From NCBI GenBank assembly GCA_029465975.1, contig CM055742.1, forward strand, positions 4,013,365 through 4,077,364: DNA of 64,000 bases. The letters are read 5' to 3'. The first letter of the stretch is position 1. Every line of letters starts with the position of its first letter. Positions 1-27,900 of this stretch are shown here, in pieces. The position numbers and the translations under genes are program-made. The notes under the pieces were generated by a model that was not told where the DNA came from, made no database searches, and was given only the letters and a program-made list of their open reading frames with translations. The DNA is from Dallia pectoralis (Eukaryota; Chordata; Actinopteri; Esociformes; Umbridae).

Positions 1-856
1 ACATGTTATGGAATACATGTATTGACCTGAATAGTGGAGTTGGATGAATTCCAGTAGTCATTAATTATTAATCAGTGAACTGTATACGACCGTTTAGTCA
101 CAAAGTCGACACCTTTCACTATGTAACTCAACATGAGGTGCCATTGAACCCCCAAAGTCCTACCAGTCCTTCGGTCCTCCTCTTCAGCTTCAGCTTAAAG
201 GACGTCTGGGTGTTCAGCTGTCTTAGTCGGGACATGCACTTCCTCCCAATCACACCTAGAGTCAAATAACATCTTAAATGTCTTCTCAGGACACAAATCA
301 GGGCACAGTTCAAAGCACGATGTCCAGGCATCTCCTCTTAGACCGTCAGACATTTCACATATTGCAGTTGCTCTAACCTGGCACACCTGATTAAATTAAT
401 CAACTCACAGTGCTTGACTAAGGAGCACCTCCCTACCTCCAGGCAACTCTCAGCCTACACCTCTGCCTTGGTTCCACTACGGATAATTTTTTCCCCCTAC
501 TATTACAGACATGGCTGGCAGCATTCATACTAACTAAGATGAACCTCCTTTTAATAAGTTGTGTGTAATTATCCACAAGCTAACTGATATAGTCTGCGCT
601 TACTAAAAGTGGCTCTGCGTAAAAGTGTCTGCTGTGTGAGTAACGTGTGAAATGTCAATGGATCAAATCCCTAAGTAATTAAAATGAGCATGTGAAACAT
701 CATCCGGTCAACTTGGAGATTGCTAGGGAGCACTGCTTTACAATACATGAATGAAAAGAACATTTTTTAAGGCAACAATAGATTTTTAATATAACAAAAG
801 CTAACTGTACGTGCCCAACATGATAGTATAATCAGAAGCCGAAAGGTCGTTTTGTT
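1..856. other. Flank downstream of the BTBD18-like gene, no gene seen
   Basis: Only short, unconvincing reading frames occur here and I recognise no protein family. The right part should hold the 3'UTR of the minus-strand BTB gene that stops at 857. A minus-strand ATTAAA (plus TTTAAT) near 784-789 is a possible polyadenylation signal. Confidence 0.4.
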
Positions 857-2412
857 TTACCATTGTCTAAATTTTCTCCGGCTTTTACCTCTGTTAGCCA
901 ACCACTGCATTCTTCCTCCCTTTCCTTGGCCAGTGTGTGATGTCTGCTGCTTCGGCACCCTCTTTCCTTGTGTCTTAGTTTCCATCCTTCTCTCAGTCAC
1001 ACCGTTCTCCACCACAGTGCATTCTGGGCCGGCAAGGCCGAATCTGGGATCGTCCATGTCGTCACTCGGGGCACTGTGATTCTCATGGACGCTATATGAC
1101 GGCGAGAACTTTGTGATGTCTTCGGTGGAAACCTCTGGTTCCGGGGTGCACGTTGGGATTCTAAAAGAGCTAGTTCCGTTACTGGCCATAGCTGTGACCT
1201 GGGGTGAGGTGTTGCCGGAGATCAGGGTAGAGGCCCTACTCTGGGCACTCAGGCAAGGAGGTGACGTGTGAGTTGCAAGCTGCGGCCCTTCACTGCAGCC
1301 CTGGGTGAGGAGCAGTGGACGGTGTGGAGGGGAGGTGAATATCAAAGGGATTACGTCAGGCGGGGAGGTTTGGTGCCTCGCGTCAGCATCTACCTTGTTG
1401 TCCATGGTCTGTGTCTCTGTGTCCACGAGGGTCAACACCTCCACCTGTGTCTCTTTGTCCACGAGGGTCAACACCTCCACCTGTGTCTCTGTGTCCACGA
1501 GGGTCAACACCTCCACCTGTGTCTCTGTGTCCACGCGGGTCAACACCTCCACCTGTGTTGCTCGGTCTCTCTTTTCTTCCGGACCAGTCCCCACATCCGT
1601 CACTCCCAACACCGGCTCCGTCTGCACCCCAGCCTCTCTGACACTACACAATGTCCTCCGCCACCCACCTCCTTCATCCTCCTCCACAAGGTGAGCTATG
1701 CCCAGCTTATAGGCAGCAGCCATCACCTCCTCGCGCTCCTTAGGGTCCTCTCCCTCCAGCTCTCCCGAGTAGAAGAGGCCCACCAGTTTGAGCAGGGTCC
1801 GAGCCCCCACAGCGTGAAGCTTCAGCGGACGCCTGTGGCCGACGTGTAGGGGGGGCGGGTCTGTGGCCAGGGCCCTGGACAGGTAGGGACTCAGGGCCGC
1901 CAGGATGCAGCTGTGGGCCGGAACAGAGACGTCTGTGGGTCACAAGGGGGGATGTCAGTTGGGGAGAAACCAAAAGAAAGCCAACAGCAAAGAGAGGGCT
2001 AAAGGAAACGCCATCACACACCTTTTCCCAATCCTCCCAATTTTTATTACCCATTTTATTTCTGACCACCCCAAAAATGGAGGAAAGGGGGCGAGAGGAC
2101 CCCCCCCTCAATGTTGGTGGAAACAGGTGAATTTGTCTCCTTAATAAGAGCCCCTAGAAACAATATAAAACGCCCTCACCCCCCAGTATCAAACTCAATC
2201 TCCCAGGACCAACACCACTGAATATCTCCCTCCCCTTTTCTTACTTTAGCCTCACCCGTCTCCCCCTAATCTCAGACTATGGTCTCTTCCACCGGAGCAT
2301 CTACCTCACCTTCAGACTGCAGCAGAGTATCACAGTACAAGCTGCTGTTTTGCTGCTTCTGGAGTTCCCCGATGAGCTTCAGCTCATAGCCTGGGAGCTG
2401 GTACTTCCACAT
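857..2412 (-). CDS. btbd18: BTBD18-like BTB/POZ domain protein, two coding exons
   Basis: Exons 2310-2412 and 857-1932 join in phase to 393 codons (392 aa). The ATG at 2412 opens exon 1, which ends at a GTGAGG donor; exon 2 follows a CCCACAG acceptor. The first 105 or so residues read as a BTB/POZ fold: after the junction come the motif DVSVPAHSCILAALSPYLS and then LLKLVGLFYSGEL. This resembles the N-terminus of human BTBD18, and BTBD18 adjoins CTNND1 in human as here. The rest is low complexity, with four 12-residue copies of TQVEVLTLVDTE at about residues 160-215 (36-bp DNA repeat, 1418-1556). At 392 aa it is shorter than human BTBD18 (about 712 aa). BTBD18 is a nuclear factor linked to piRNA precursor transcription in mouse germ cells; that role is inferred. 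Another BTB paralogue is possible, because the C-terminus gives no family match. Confidence 0.78.
1418..1556 (-). repeat. 36-bp coding minisatellite in the BTB gene
   Basis: Four near-identical 36-bp units, so each copy adds exactly 12 residues and keeps the frame. Units differ by single bases (T/R, T/K changes). Copy number could vary between individuals without breaking the protein. Confidence 0.9.
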
Positions 2413-3770
2413 CTTGATCCTCCTTTTCCCCCGGGCCTCTACTATTAAGAAACAGACGTCTGATCAATAAACATCTGATCAATGAAACACATTATCTCCC
2501 ACTCTGGAGTCTTTTTTGTAAACATTGTTTTACTGTAGTAACAGGGTTGTTCGCTATAGGCCCTTTAATCAGGTACAGACAACGGGTGAATGCAATTAAG
2601 TACCAGGTAAAACAAATGTATACAATCTCAGGCACACACCACACAGATGCCGTTTCCAGAACCAAAACACGCTGTTTTCTACACCTCTGTCCCGGGTTTG
2701 TGTCCACTTTTACTAGTGTCGTGTTGCAGTTGACAACTAGTTGCCAATTTGGATTTAGTAAAAACAATCTCTGACCTCATTTGCACATGTATAACCAGTG
2801 TTTGGTTAATAGGTCTGAATGCAAAACCTAGATGGCGCATCCACGCACTTTCCACGTTTAACATTTCAATAATACAGATACAATAAAACAATACAGAAAA
2901 CACAGCATAAATTACTTGCACCTTGAGAAAACACAGCATAATTGCCAACTGTACCATGCACGTGTCGTCTTTCATAGCACGTTTTGTTCGGCCGAATTGC
3001 AGAGCAATGCAATTAACTGAAACAACCTTAATTAAGGTTAATAGAAATCCATAGCACTATTTTGCATTGGTGCACCATGCTTACACACATATATAGAAAT
3101 GTCTAAACGTGATACGACTGACTCAAAAAATAAGTATCTAACGAGGACCAACTTTAGTTGTGTTTAACTTAATAATGTGGGTCGTTCTGGGTTAATAGTA
3201 GCTAACAAGCGGATGCTAACATATAGCTAACAGAGTTACTAGTGTACTTACATGCTTACCTTTACTGTTTCACTCGTGCACTCTCTGCGAGTTCAATAAC
3301 TTTATTTTTCCTCAAAAGACAAAACTGGAAGAATAATATGTTTACATTTTCTCGTGTTAATTGCTTTCCCAGACGTGGTCAAATTAGTCTAATTGGCGCA
3401 CTGACGTCCACATCTACCGTAATAGGGTTCCCCATCCACCGCAAAATCACGAGTGTAGATCCATGCGCGCACGTGGTTCTACCAGTCTAGATGACCGGAT
3501 TGACACGTGCAGGGAGATGTTCCTACGGGTCCAGGTGATGCAGTCTGAATGATGAAATGCATGCAACCCTGAAAACTATCAGGTTCACCTGTAATCAGAA
3601 GGTGATTCAAGATGTTCAACACATAATTATCATGTCATATCTATCTAACAGTGCACTATATTATGGTGTAGGAGATAACCAGAGCATTTCACATTCATCG
3701 CAAGCATTTCTTGCTAAAAAAAACAATGTTGAAAATCACAGGGAAATAGACAAAGGCCAGCATTTGGGGG
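2413..3770. other. Interval between the BTB gene and ctnnd1, no gene seen
   Basis: Upstream flank of the BTB gene, probably holding its promoter and 5'UTR, then AT-rich sequence. No reading frame here has a recognisable domain or a plausible exon structure. Confidence 0.4.
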
Positions 3771-6077
3771 GGAACAATTGCTTTTTTATTAAAAACAGTA
3801 TTGCAAGTTACACCCATTCAGGATAGAAATGTGCAACTTTAAGAGCCAAGGCAAAAGAGATTGCGGTTTTCATCCAGAATCACTTATTATATTAGTGTTT
3901 CAACAGAAATCTGATAACCGAAACAGAAATGATGAGAGTATCTAGGAAATCGCACCATTCTTATATGATTTGTTTTATTAACAAGCACACTGCTGTTTTT
4001 AAAGGAGAACCCTATTTATGGAATGGGGTTTAAGGAGACGGGTCACTTTTTTGTTGCTTTTGTTTTATTTTTAATTAAAAGATATAAACCAGAAATGTTT
4101 CTCGATTAAAAAATAAAACTGATTGCATATGCGTTCACCCACAATACCCACAAAACAATTAATCCCAAATCATAAAATATCAAAGAAAAAACAACACATA
4201 AAACCATAAAATTAACAAATATTCTCTGTTGTGTGTACGAGTGTGTATATATGTAATATATATGTGCTTTTATTTTAATCTAAATAGCAACTAGAGACTC
4301 AAAATCTGGTCTGTCCCCATATACAAATCTTGCTCCTTTCTATTGGATTCCCAGTCACACATAATTAGTTCCAAAATCAGTTCCCTAGAATCATCTCATT
4401 CTATGACTGTTTGGTAAGAAGGCAACTCATTTACATTTCTGAGCCTGTGACAATTCGTAGTGTTGGATTGGCGTGAAGAAAATAAAAAATAAATGCTTTT
4501 ACCGCTAGTGCGTTAACGATCAACTCAGAAAATATCTATGAAAAAAACAACATCTACTCCGCACTGAGAAGCTCTGTACTAAAAGGACTCCCTGTTTTCG
4601 TCTTTCACTTAATGTTCTGCAGTGTCATTGGACAATCCAGTCAGGCAGTCAATAGACCAGATTCAGTCGACTGGAACACACTAGACTGTGGCCAGGCAAA
4701 CATGGAAGTAACTGAAAGGAACTCGCATGAATCCCTTTTGTTCCATTTGACAACGTTTCAAACCATGGCAACTGTATACATTCCTTTGTGTAATCATGTG
4801 GAACACAGAACTGTTCTATACATTTCACACGGACCCAGTTTTCTAGAATGTTACTACGGCTAGTAAATTATATCCGAAGGATGAAGAGACCCCAAAAATG
4901 CACCCATTCAACCGTCAGATGAGGCACTCCAGTTAGCCAATAGCCACACAAACGTTTAGTTGAAGGCAAACCCATTCTGTATGTACACATTCATATATAT
5001 ACCGTATATTTGCAAATAGAAATAAATGCGCTCAATGGATCAACAATCAAATGGGTAGTTTATCCCAAAAGCTTCCCAAACATAATTCGATCAAGAAGCA
5101 GCTACAGGACTTAATTGCTGAGTGTTAACTTTGACTGCTGACTTTAAACTAGATTGAAGGGCCCAAGACGTTAAGTGATGTCGGTCAAACTACGGTCTCA
5201 TAATCCTTTGCTGTGAACACACCGCCCACTGACCCGGCACCTTCCAAAGTATGACCAATGACGTCACTAACTGTTTTCTAACCATTACTAGCGCCGGGGC
5301 CCGTGTTCCCGCGTTCGACACAGCGGGAATCATAAAGTGGGCAAACGTGTTGCCAGGTAAAGATTTCAATTTGGCCAAAGTCCCAAATGGTATCCTAGCA
5401 GCAGTGTAGTGAACTAATATGGAGGCGACCGGCTGGTCTCTGGTTCAGCACCACATCTCCCTCATAACTTTTATCCAGTTGAATGGATTTCACAAGGTTC
5501 CACAAGTGTTATTAAGCATAGCTGGCACATGTAGGTCACTGGCCAAAATCGCCCCTCAGCCAGGGAAATCACAATGCAAAACCAGGAGAACTGCAACTGT
5601 GGTAGTTCAACACACACAATTGATTATTTGTTTAAAAAAAACTATAATATGTTTAGTGGTAATTAGTTATTACAACAAGAAAAAACCTTGACTGGAAATC
5701 TTCAAAATTTCACATGAGAAGCAGATTTAACCATTCCAGAAAGAAAAAAAAACTATTTTCAATGCTTCCTGTCGGAGAAGAATTGCCACTGTGGTGAATG
5801 TTTCCAGTTCCAATACGAGGTCACGACTGTCCTCATTGTGGTGGTGGGAGGAGCTTCAGGATGAGATCAAAACGATGTCACAGCGGTGTAGCGTCGTGGG
5901 AGGAATTACTCTACGGGGCGTGGCTCTTGTCATAAGTCACGTGTCCATAGGAATATGAGAGGAGGAAGGGCTGGCAGGAGTTCTTAGTGTGGTTACCTTT
6001 AGTGACTATACACCCGACTGTCAGTTCAAACACAGGAATGTACGAGGGTGAGAAAGGTCAAAGGTCATGCAAGCGTC
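3771..6077 (-). other. ctnnd1: Probable 3'UTR of ctnnd1
   Basis: About 2.3 kb with no coding signal directly after the proposed ctnnd1 stop. It is AT-rich with long A/T runs. Minus-strand AATAAA signals (plus TTTATT) occur near 3973 and 3785-3790; the last is a plausible cleavage signal. The extent is inferred from these signals only. Confidence 0.4.
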
Positions 6078-20794
<14,717 letters not shown>

Positions 20795-20829
20795 ATAAAC
20801 TAGTAGAGTAGAGAATACAGGAGACCGTT

Positions 20830-21460
20830 ATAACCAGTAAGCACCATGTAAGAGAGGATAGGAGACAATTAAACAAGCTAGCACCATTTTATAGAACATA
20901 GGATACAGTTATAACCAGCAAGAACCATGATATGAAGGACAGGAGAGAGTTCAACCAGCGAGCACCACGTAAGAGGACAGGAGACAGTTAAACCAGCTAG
21001 CAGCATGTAAGAGGACAGGAGACAGTTTAACCAGCTAGCAGCATGTACGAGGACAGGAGACAGTTAAACCAGCTAGCAGCATGTACGAGGACAGGAGACA
21101 GTTAAACCAGCTAGCAGCATGTAAGAGGACAGGAGACAGTTAAACCAGCTAGCAGCATGTAAGAGGACAGGAGACAGTTAAACCAGCTAGCAGCATGTAA
21201 GAGGACAGGAGACAGTTAAACCAGCTAGCAGCATGTAAGAGGACAGGAGACAGTTAAACCAGCTAGCTGCATGTACGAGGACAGGAGACAGTTTAACCAG
21301 CTAGCAGCATGTACGAGGACAGGAGACAGTTTAACCAGCTAGCAGCATGCACGAGGACAGGAGACAGTTTAACCAGCTAGCAGCATGTACGAGGACAGGA
21401 GACAGTTTAACCAGCTAGCAGCATGTAAGAGGACAGGAGACAGTTAAACCAGCTAGCACC
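20830..21460. repeat. 38-bp minisatellite just upstream of the ctnnd1 ATG exon
   Basis: About 15 units of 38 bp (GACAGGAGACAGTTAAACC then AGCTAGCAGCATGTAAGAG). Left units are more diverged, and variants alternate GTAAGAG/GTACGAG and GTTAAACC/GTTTAACC in blocks. It lies in the 5' intron, about 40 bp upstream (minus sense) of the exon with the start codon. Confidence 0.93.
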
Positions 21461-22058
21461 AGAGAGAAATGTCTTCCATACTTTGTTCTATCCATAGAGA
21501 CTCAGACAGAGATAGACAAGGGAGTCAATCCCTTTCGCAGAGAATTACAGCACCGACCCTGAACAATTATCTGAAATTAGCATTTGATCCCTATTATGTG
21601 ATGCTCAGGTCATCATCGTGCCGTTGTGTTGCTACAGTGTTCTGTGGGCCAATCTCCCCGAATCACGAGGCCAGCCAACGTCACAAACAGCCAGTCACAG
21701 TTATTTCCCATGGAAGTACAGCGATGAAGCCAAATGTTAAAATGTACTCTTTTGCAGAAGTAAACCAGCTAACAAGCCAATTTTCCACAACACTTAATGT
21801 CCAGAGTAACATAATATACAGACCGATTCAGAAACGGACGCTTAATTTTAGGGCAGAAAGCCAACATGTTAAGGGACAGGTGTGCAATTTCTTCTGTACT
21901 ACAAGCATGAATACAAGCGAAAACGACCAGAATACATCAGCACACAAGGCTTTAAGTAAATGAATCAGATATGATTTATTTTAGCAACCTCCTTCCGACC
22001 CTAAAGCACCCAGGACTAGCTGGTACTAAATCACACAGGTCATGTCATTGTTTAAACT

Positions 22059-22249
22059 CATTGTTTCCCAACCTGGGGTACAATGACCCGTGGGGGTACT
22101 TGGCATCTTCACACGGGGTACCTAAAAACAATTATGACACCATAGGCTTACTAATGAAATCAACAGGAGGGGGTACTTTAGGGTACAGAAAAAAAGAGCG
22201 AAATTCAGGGCGGTACCGTACAGTAATGGAAAAAGGTTGTGAACCACTG
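22059..22249. mobile_element. Short hAT-like MITE, copy 2
   Basis: About 190 bp, opening CATTGTTTCCCAACCTGGGG and closing GGTTGTGAACCACTG. The internal motifs GGGGGTACTT and GACACCATAGGCTTACTAATGA parallel those of the copy at 13529. No clear 8-bp target duplication remains. Confidence 0.55.
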
Positions 22250-22792
22250 CTGTCAACATCGGACTGGACACAATGCCCATGTTTAGATTTATTGAAATGC
22301 TAAGCGAGATGGATATCTGCAGAGTCTCACGGTGAGTATGAAAGGGCTGATATGACAAAGATCGACAGCACGTTAACACACGTCAAAGCACCACCCTAGC
22401 TGTGACGAGCCAGGTGACAGAGCGCTAATCACCTCCACCTTTCTGGGTCTGTCGTCACCTAGCAGAGACAGGAACAGAACCAGCAGCTATAACAGAAGAG
22501 TGTGGAATGGAACATGGGGTCCAAAAAGAGCCACATTCCACCAAAAGCCACAAATGGAAGAAAAAACTGGGTCTGACAATGAAGCCAAGCGAGAATAGAA
22601 CCCAGGCCAAAACCAAAACGTGACCAATCAGATTCAAGCCTTGAGCAAATGACCAATCAGATTCAATAATAGTCGGGAAATTATTTCTAATCAATCACTG
22701 ATCACAATCACCCTGTTACTGTACATTGGCTTGTCTCCACATAGCAGGTGTCTATAGAGGTTAGAGAGCAGTAAAGTACACTAGGTCTCTTG

Positions 22793-22826
<34 letters not shown>

Positions 22827-22945
22827 ATGAGCAGCTAGTCTAAATAAGAGGTATACCAGAGATTGTGACGTAGGCTTTATCCTTGAGAGTCCAGATAGAA
22901 TGTTGAGTTTGGGTCAACTTGGTTAAAATCACTCAGTATCTCTTT

Positions 22946-22983
<38 letters not shown>

Positions 22984-24679
22984 TCCAACTGGAGCTCTGG
23001 CATGCCACATCCTGCTTCAGCTGTCGAAGCTGGATATATGTAAGACTCAAGATTTAACCGCAGTCTCTATTCTCGTCAAACCCTCTCTTCCCGGTAGCTA
23101 CCTCTCCCACGGATTCTGAAGTAAAACATCATATCTCATTAATTTGCTCTGTTTACAAATTTCCATTTCCCGACAGCCTCTCAATAACACACACACACAC
23201 GTAAGGGAGTGCACTTAATTGGGAGGATTCTGAGGACAAGGACCTGTCAAAACAGTATCAGCACATAAGAAGACAGAACAGTAGTTGAAGGATCACGGGT
23301 GATAAACATAGGATGATGGGTCATACGATTCTAGACTGACTCTGGACTCTCACAAGGGTTGCCGAGGAAACGTGGAGGCCAGCTATACTGTCCTATCAAA
23401 AGCCTCAATGTCGGTCGGGTTGTCGTTCAACAACAAAGTATTAACATCACCACTAGATATCACAGACATTTTGCTGCACGTATTTAACATGTTTTGGTGG
23501 TTTGAGAATTTTATTTTTGTTGTTGTTGTTGTTACCTCAGTTACACACAGGTTTGCTCAGGCTAAATGCTTCCCCGTAAGACACACCAACAAAAGGTGCA
23601 AGACAAGTGAATACACAATGGAATATTCAAACACTGACAGTCAAAACAAAGACTCATCTTCAAACCCACAGAGTGCCTGCATGTAGATATCATTTAACTC
23701 TCAGGACCCACCTGAGGATATCATTTTACTTTTGCTTTTCGTTTTCTTTTTTGACCTTGTTCAACACATGAATGTAGGATTCCAGGTTTTTCCCCAATCT
23801 GTATCACTGGTGCAGAGACTGAACAAATTGGCTAATGAGCCCCAGCCAGGTAGAAGCAACCGACAGTGGAAGGAGACCAACTAAAGGCCTGACTGGCTCT
23901 CCGGCAATAACATGTACTACTGTAATATGTTGTTGCTGCTAGGCAAGGTGTCATTGGTGACCTCTGTGTTAATGATCTACGCAGCTTGTAAAAGCCTGTG
24001 GAACTCATTTCCCTGTTTGACAAGAGTGAAATGGGCCAGTCTAGCCAAGTTATACACCCATAGATATCTATGATTTACGGGGAATTCCACAGTAAGTGAC
24101 ACTAGGATTTTAAAATGCATGTTTGTCAGACAAATCCACTTGTTATCGCGAAACAGAAACCATGGATTAGGGACTGAGCAGTCAACAAAGAACATTTTAC
24201 AAACCATTATTTAGGTGAATGAACCATATGGATGGTTACAACGACAATGTGTGATCTCTATCAGTTTGCCAAAAGTTGTCCAAAGATTGTACAATCCGTT
24301 TACCTCGACCAACAGTGTGATCATTCTTCAGACGCGACGTAGAACGAAGTGAAACCTGAGTCTGACACAGTCAGTCTCCCTCTGTCTGAACGGCTGTAGA
24401 GCAGAGCCAACGTTCAAACATGCCCAGTTAAGCGACGGTAAAGACCATTAGCTATTGTTAGTCCAGCCATTATAAAGCAATTAGCCCGGTGGTAAATCTA
24501 GTGTCCATTAGACCACTGAGCATCTTACTGCCGGGCCCATCTCTTCACGGTTCACACAGACACACACGTTCGTCGACGGGCACCAACATTATCATGTTTG
24601 AATAATGTGCTAAGTTGACAACACTGTGGATCCACCAACACTGAACAGTCAAGCAGCAGCACAGAGGAGAGCAACAATC

Positions 24680-24905
24680 AGGAAATCAATCAAATGTATT
24701 TTAGAAAGTCCTTTTTACCACAACGGCCATCACAAAGTGCTTTTACAAACACACACAGCCCAAGCCCGACAAAGCATGCATGCATGCATAAATTGGATAC
24801 ACAGTGTCTAGGGAAAAACGTCCCGCTGCGTAGAATTGTGGGAAGAAACCTGAAGAGGAAACAGGCTCTGAGGGGTGGCAAGTGCTCTTCTGGCTCCAGG
24901 TCATA
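24680..24905 (+). mobile_element. Decayed dispersed repeat of a salmonid/pike-type family
   Basis: The order of motifs CAAATGTATTTTAGAAAGTCC, CACAAAGTGCTTTTACA, CTAGGGAAAAACGTCCC, AAGAAACCTGAAGAGGAAAC and GGCTCTGAGGGGTGGCAAG matches a dispersed element I recognise from salmonid and pike genomes. It is diverged and noncoding. Identification is from memory of the family. Confidence 0.5.
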
Positions 24906-27900
24906 ATGAATAGGTTGGACAGGCCCGGGGACATTATTGACCCAGCATAAACACACATGCAGGACTCACCAGCACACCCAGATTACTCTCATATGCAAAC
25001 ATTGTTCCTGTGTGAAACACGGGTGCGCCACTGAAGGATACTATTCATTGTGCCACTGGATGTCTTAATGTGGGCTCAGATTACAAAACAGAAACGCTTT
25101 TCTACAAGTAATAATGAGATTACATGATTTGTGTGGTTTGTTAGTTTCTCACCAGGCTTATTTGTTTTCTCTGGAAAACATGAGGCGACGGGCTTTTACA
25201 CACACACACACGCCACACAACGACAACTGGTATTCAACCCAATGTCAGTTCAAACATTTAATCTGTAATAGAAGAAATACCCTGGACTTTCGCTTAATTG
25301 CAAAACAGAAAAAAAGGCAGCCCAGACCCCAGCGTTGTAATGATTGGTGATAATAATGAGATGGATTGTGGCTGGTGGCACTGCTTTGTGGTAAGGGGCT
25401 ATTGTGGCGGGTACCATAAACTGCTGACTCAGAACATTTGAATGGCTGGTTAAAGCCAGGCTGTTGGTGTGTGTGCGTGTGTGTTTTGGCTTTGGCCCCA
25501 AAAATTGCCAGGGCCACTTTTAGACTTTGGACTACGAAACACACCCAAAGGCTAGGCAGAGTTTTCTGGTCTCTAACACAGAACACAGTAGACCAGGTGA
25601 TCCAGGACAAACCAACCCAAGCTCCAAAGAAGCGCGAACGACGACAGGCTTTATGTTCCTCTTCTATCGAGAGTGAGGCGAAAGGAAGTCAGGCGGTTGT
25701 CCAGTGTCTGTGATTTCACATTCAAGGCGTGGCCTGTGATTTCACCTATAAGGCGTGGTCTGCGTACTCACTTTCGATCATATATCTGGAGGGAATATAA
25801 CATTCATTGGCGACACACCATTTGCCAAAAAAAACGATGCATGCACGCAGAGAAAACAGTTTAAACAAAAACAGTTCCCAGGTGGAGCGCCACACCCAGG
25901 AAGAGGGCGGTGCGACAACGGCAAAAAGCAGACTTCCCGGTCTCACCGCCACTGCAAGATTCGAAAGTCTGTCATTACGGATGTTGATAAATGATAGCCC
26001 TTGCATGAAAAGCACAGCCTACGTGCTGCTGTTGCCGGGCTAAGACTTTACAGTCCCTGTTAAAGAGCTACTAGTTTGTTTATTAAGCATGACATTTGTT
26101 GCCAATCGGACAAAACAAGAAGTTCTCAACAAGAAGTTCTGGTCACTTTGGCGAAGTGGCATGCGGCTATAGAAAGTAGTGCATGTACTAACTTGTCCAC
26201 TCAAGTCTCAGTGGGTCATTATCACAGACACACCTCAAGGGGATTTCTGCATGTTGCAATTGGAAATGCTTGGTTGCACTACAACTTTTTAAGCTCCAAA
26301 AGGTAAAAGCTAAAAACATCTGGCGATGACGTATAACAAGCACACTCTTATTGATCCAGAAACCAATTGTTTACAAACAGAACCCTGAAAAGTAATTGCA
26401 TTGAAAATGTGTAAACTGGAACGATGGTTCTTGCTTTGCGTCGTGATAAAACGTATAAAGTCTTCCCACATAATATTACAGTCTGACTTAACCCGAACAT
26501 GCCTTCTAACTACCACACCTTCACACACACACATCCAACTCTTAGTGATTGGCCAAGACTCACAAAACAGGTTATTCCAACCCTCCCCCACCCTTCCTTT
26601 TTCTCACCCCTATGGATTAACTCTAAAAAGATAGAACACATCAAAGCCCCGGCCTCACCTTGATAGGAGGCAGAAAAACAATGACAATGTGGGTCCAATA
26701 CTTAATACAAATTTAACAACAGTGCGAAACACGAATACAGTAAATGCATACGAGTTAAATTAAACCAAGCCAGTCACTCTCGACAGTTTATGCGTAGAAA
26801 CAACCACACACGGACTAAGTTTTATTCCAAACATGTCACCGCATCCATCGCGATATGTCAAGCTATAGGACAGTGCACACAACTTTCGTTAACAAATGTC
26901 ATGCATTGTGAAACACCGCACACACACAAAACGCACCCCTGAACAGTAAACGTCTCAGGTGATGTGAGAGATCATGCAATATGACACAGTAATTTACTTG
27001 GACTTTGACTCGTCTTCCTTACTAACGCAGTCTGGCCAACTTCCGCATACGAGGGGCAACTAAGGTAGAAGCGCTCGCGACCGCAGGTCTATGACCGAAC
27101 GAATCTGGGCTCGCGACTGCAGGTCTACGACCTAACGAATGTGGCCGTTATTAACGACCAACTGTCGAGAATGAACAACAATAAGTGGAATTGTAATAAA
27201 AAACAATACGTGTTTACAAGAGTACATTGTCAACTTCACACAGACGTCAACTGCTTTCTAGTAACGCAGCAGTAACTCACGTCTCCTATCTTGCACACCT
27301 ATTAAAAACCTCTTTCAACGTAACTATTTCAACGAACTAACACAATACACAAGCTGACTAGACTTGGTCCCAAACCTGCCACTGTGCTGCTAGTTAACGC
27401 AGGCTGTTTTTACAGTAAAGTCGGCGACGTGTGTAGACGTAAACAATACAAAAACAACCGCATATATGAACTGCACATTCGACAGTCGTTTACCCTGTGT
27501 GGTCACATACTATCCAGATAACCTTACAACAACACCGCTAGCTAACAGACAAACTGCCGCTAGGTGCAGGCGACCGCTTGCTATCTAACTAGCTAACTAA
27601 CTAGCTAGCTAGCTCGCTCACGCAGGCACGGTCACTTGGCGTCGTTTAAACTTGTTCTTGTACAGCCCGCGCGAGAGTGCGTCGAGGCACTTCGCAATAC
27701 AATTAAATCAACGATAAACAGTCGAAGCGACGGCGCTAAATTACCAGTTCCTGGCGAGTCTGTGGTCTGTTTTCATGAAAGTCCTGCTGCCGAGACGTTG
27801 TTTGAACGGGGATCCGGGCCTATCGAAACGGGCTCAAATTCCCAACTGCTGCGGTAGCAAGTGGCTGCAATTCCAATTCTGGGCGTTCTTTGCCCCACTC

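Noticed and set aside
1268..1849. Plus-strand 193-codon frame with a CVHEGQHLHLCL repeat
   Set aside because: It is antisense to the BTB gene exon, whose minus frame has a recognisable domain and valid splice sites.
21469..21963. 164-codon plus frame downstream of the 38-bp minisatellite
   Set aside because: No domain, no splice sites in phase and it lies in the ctnnd1 5' intron; chance frame.
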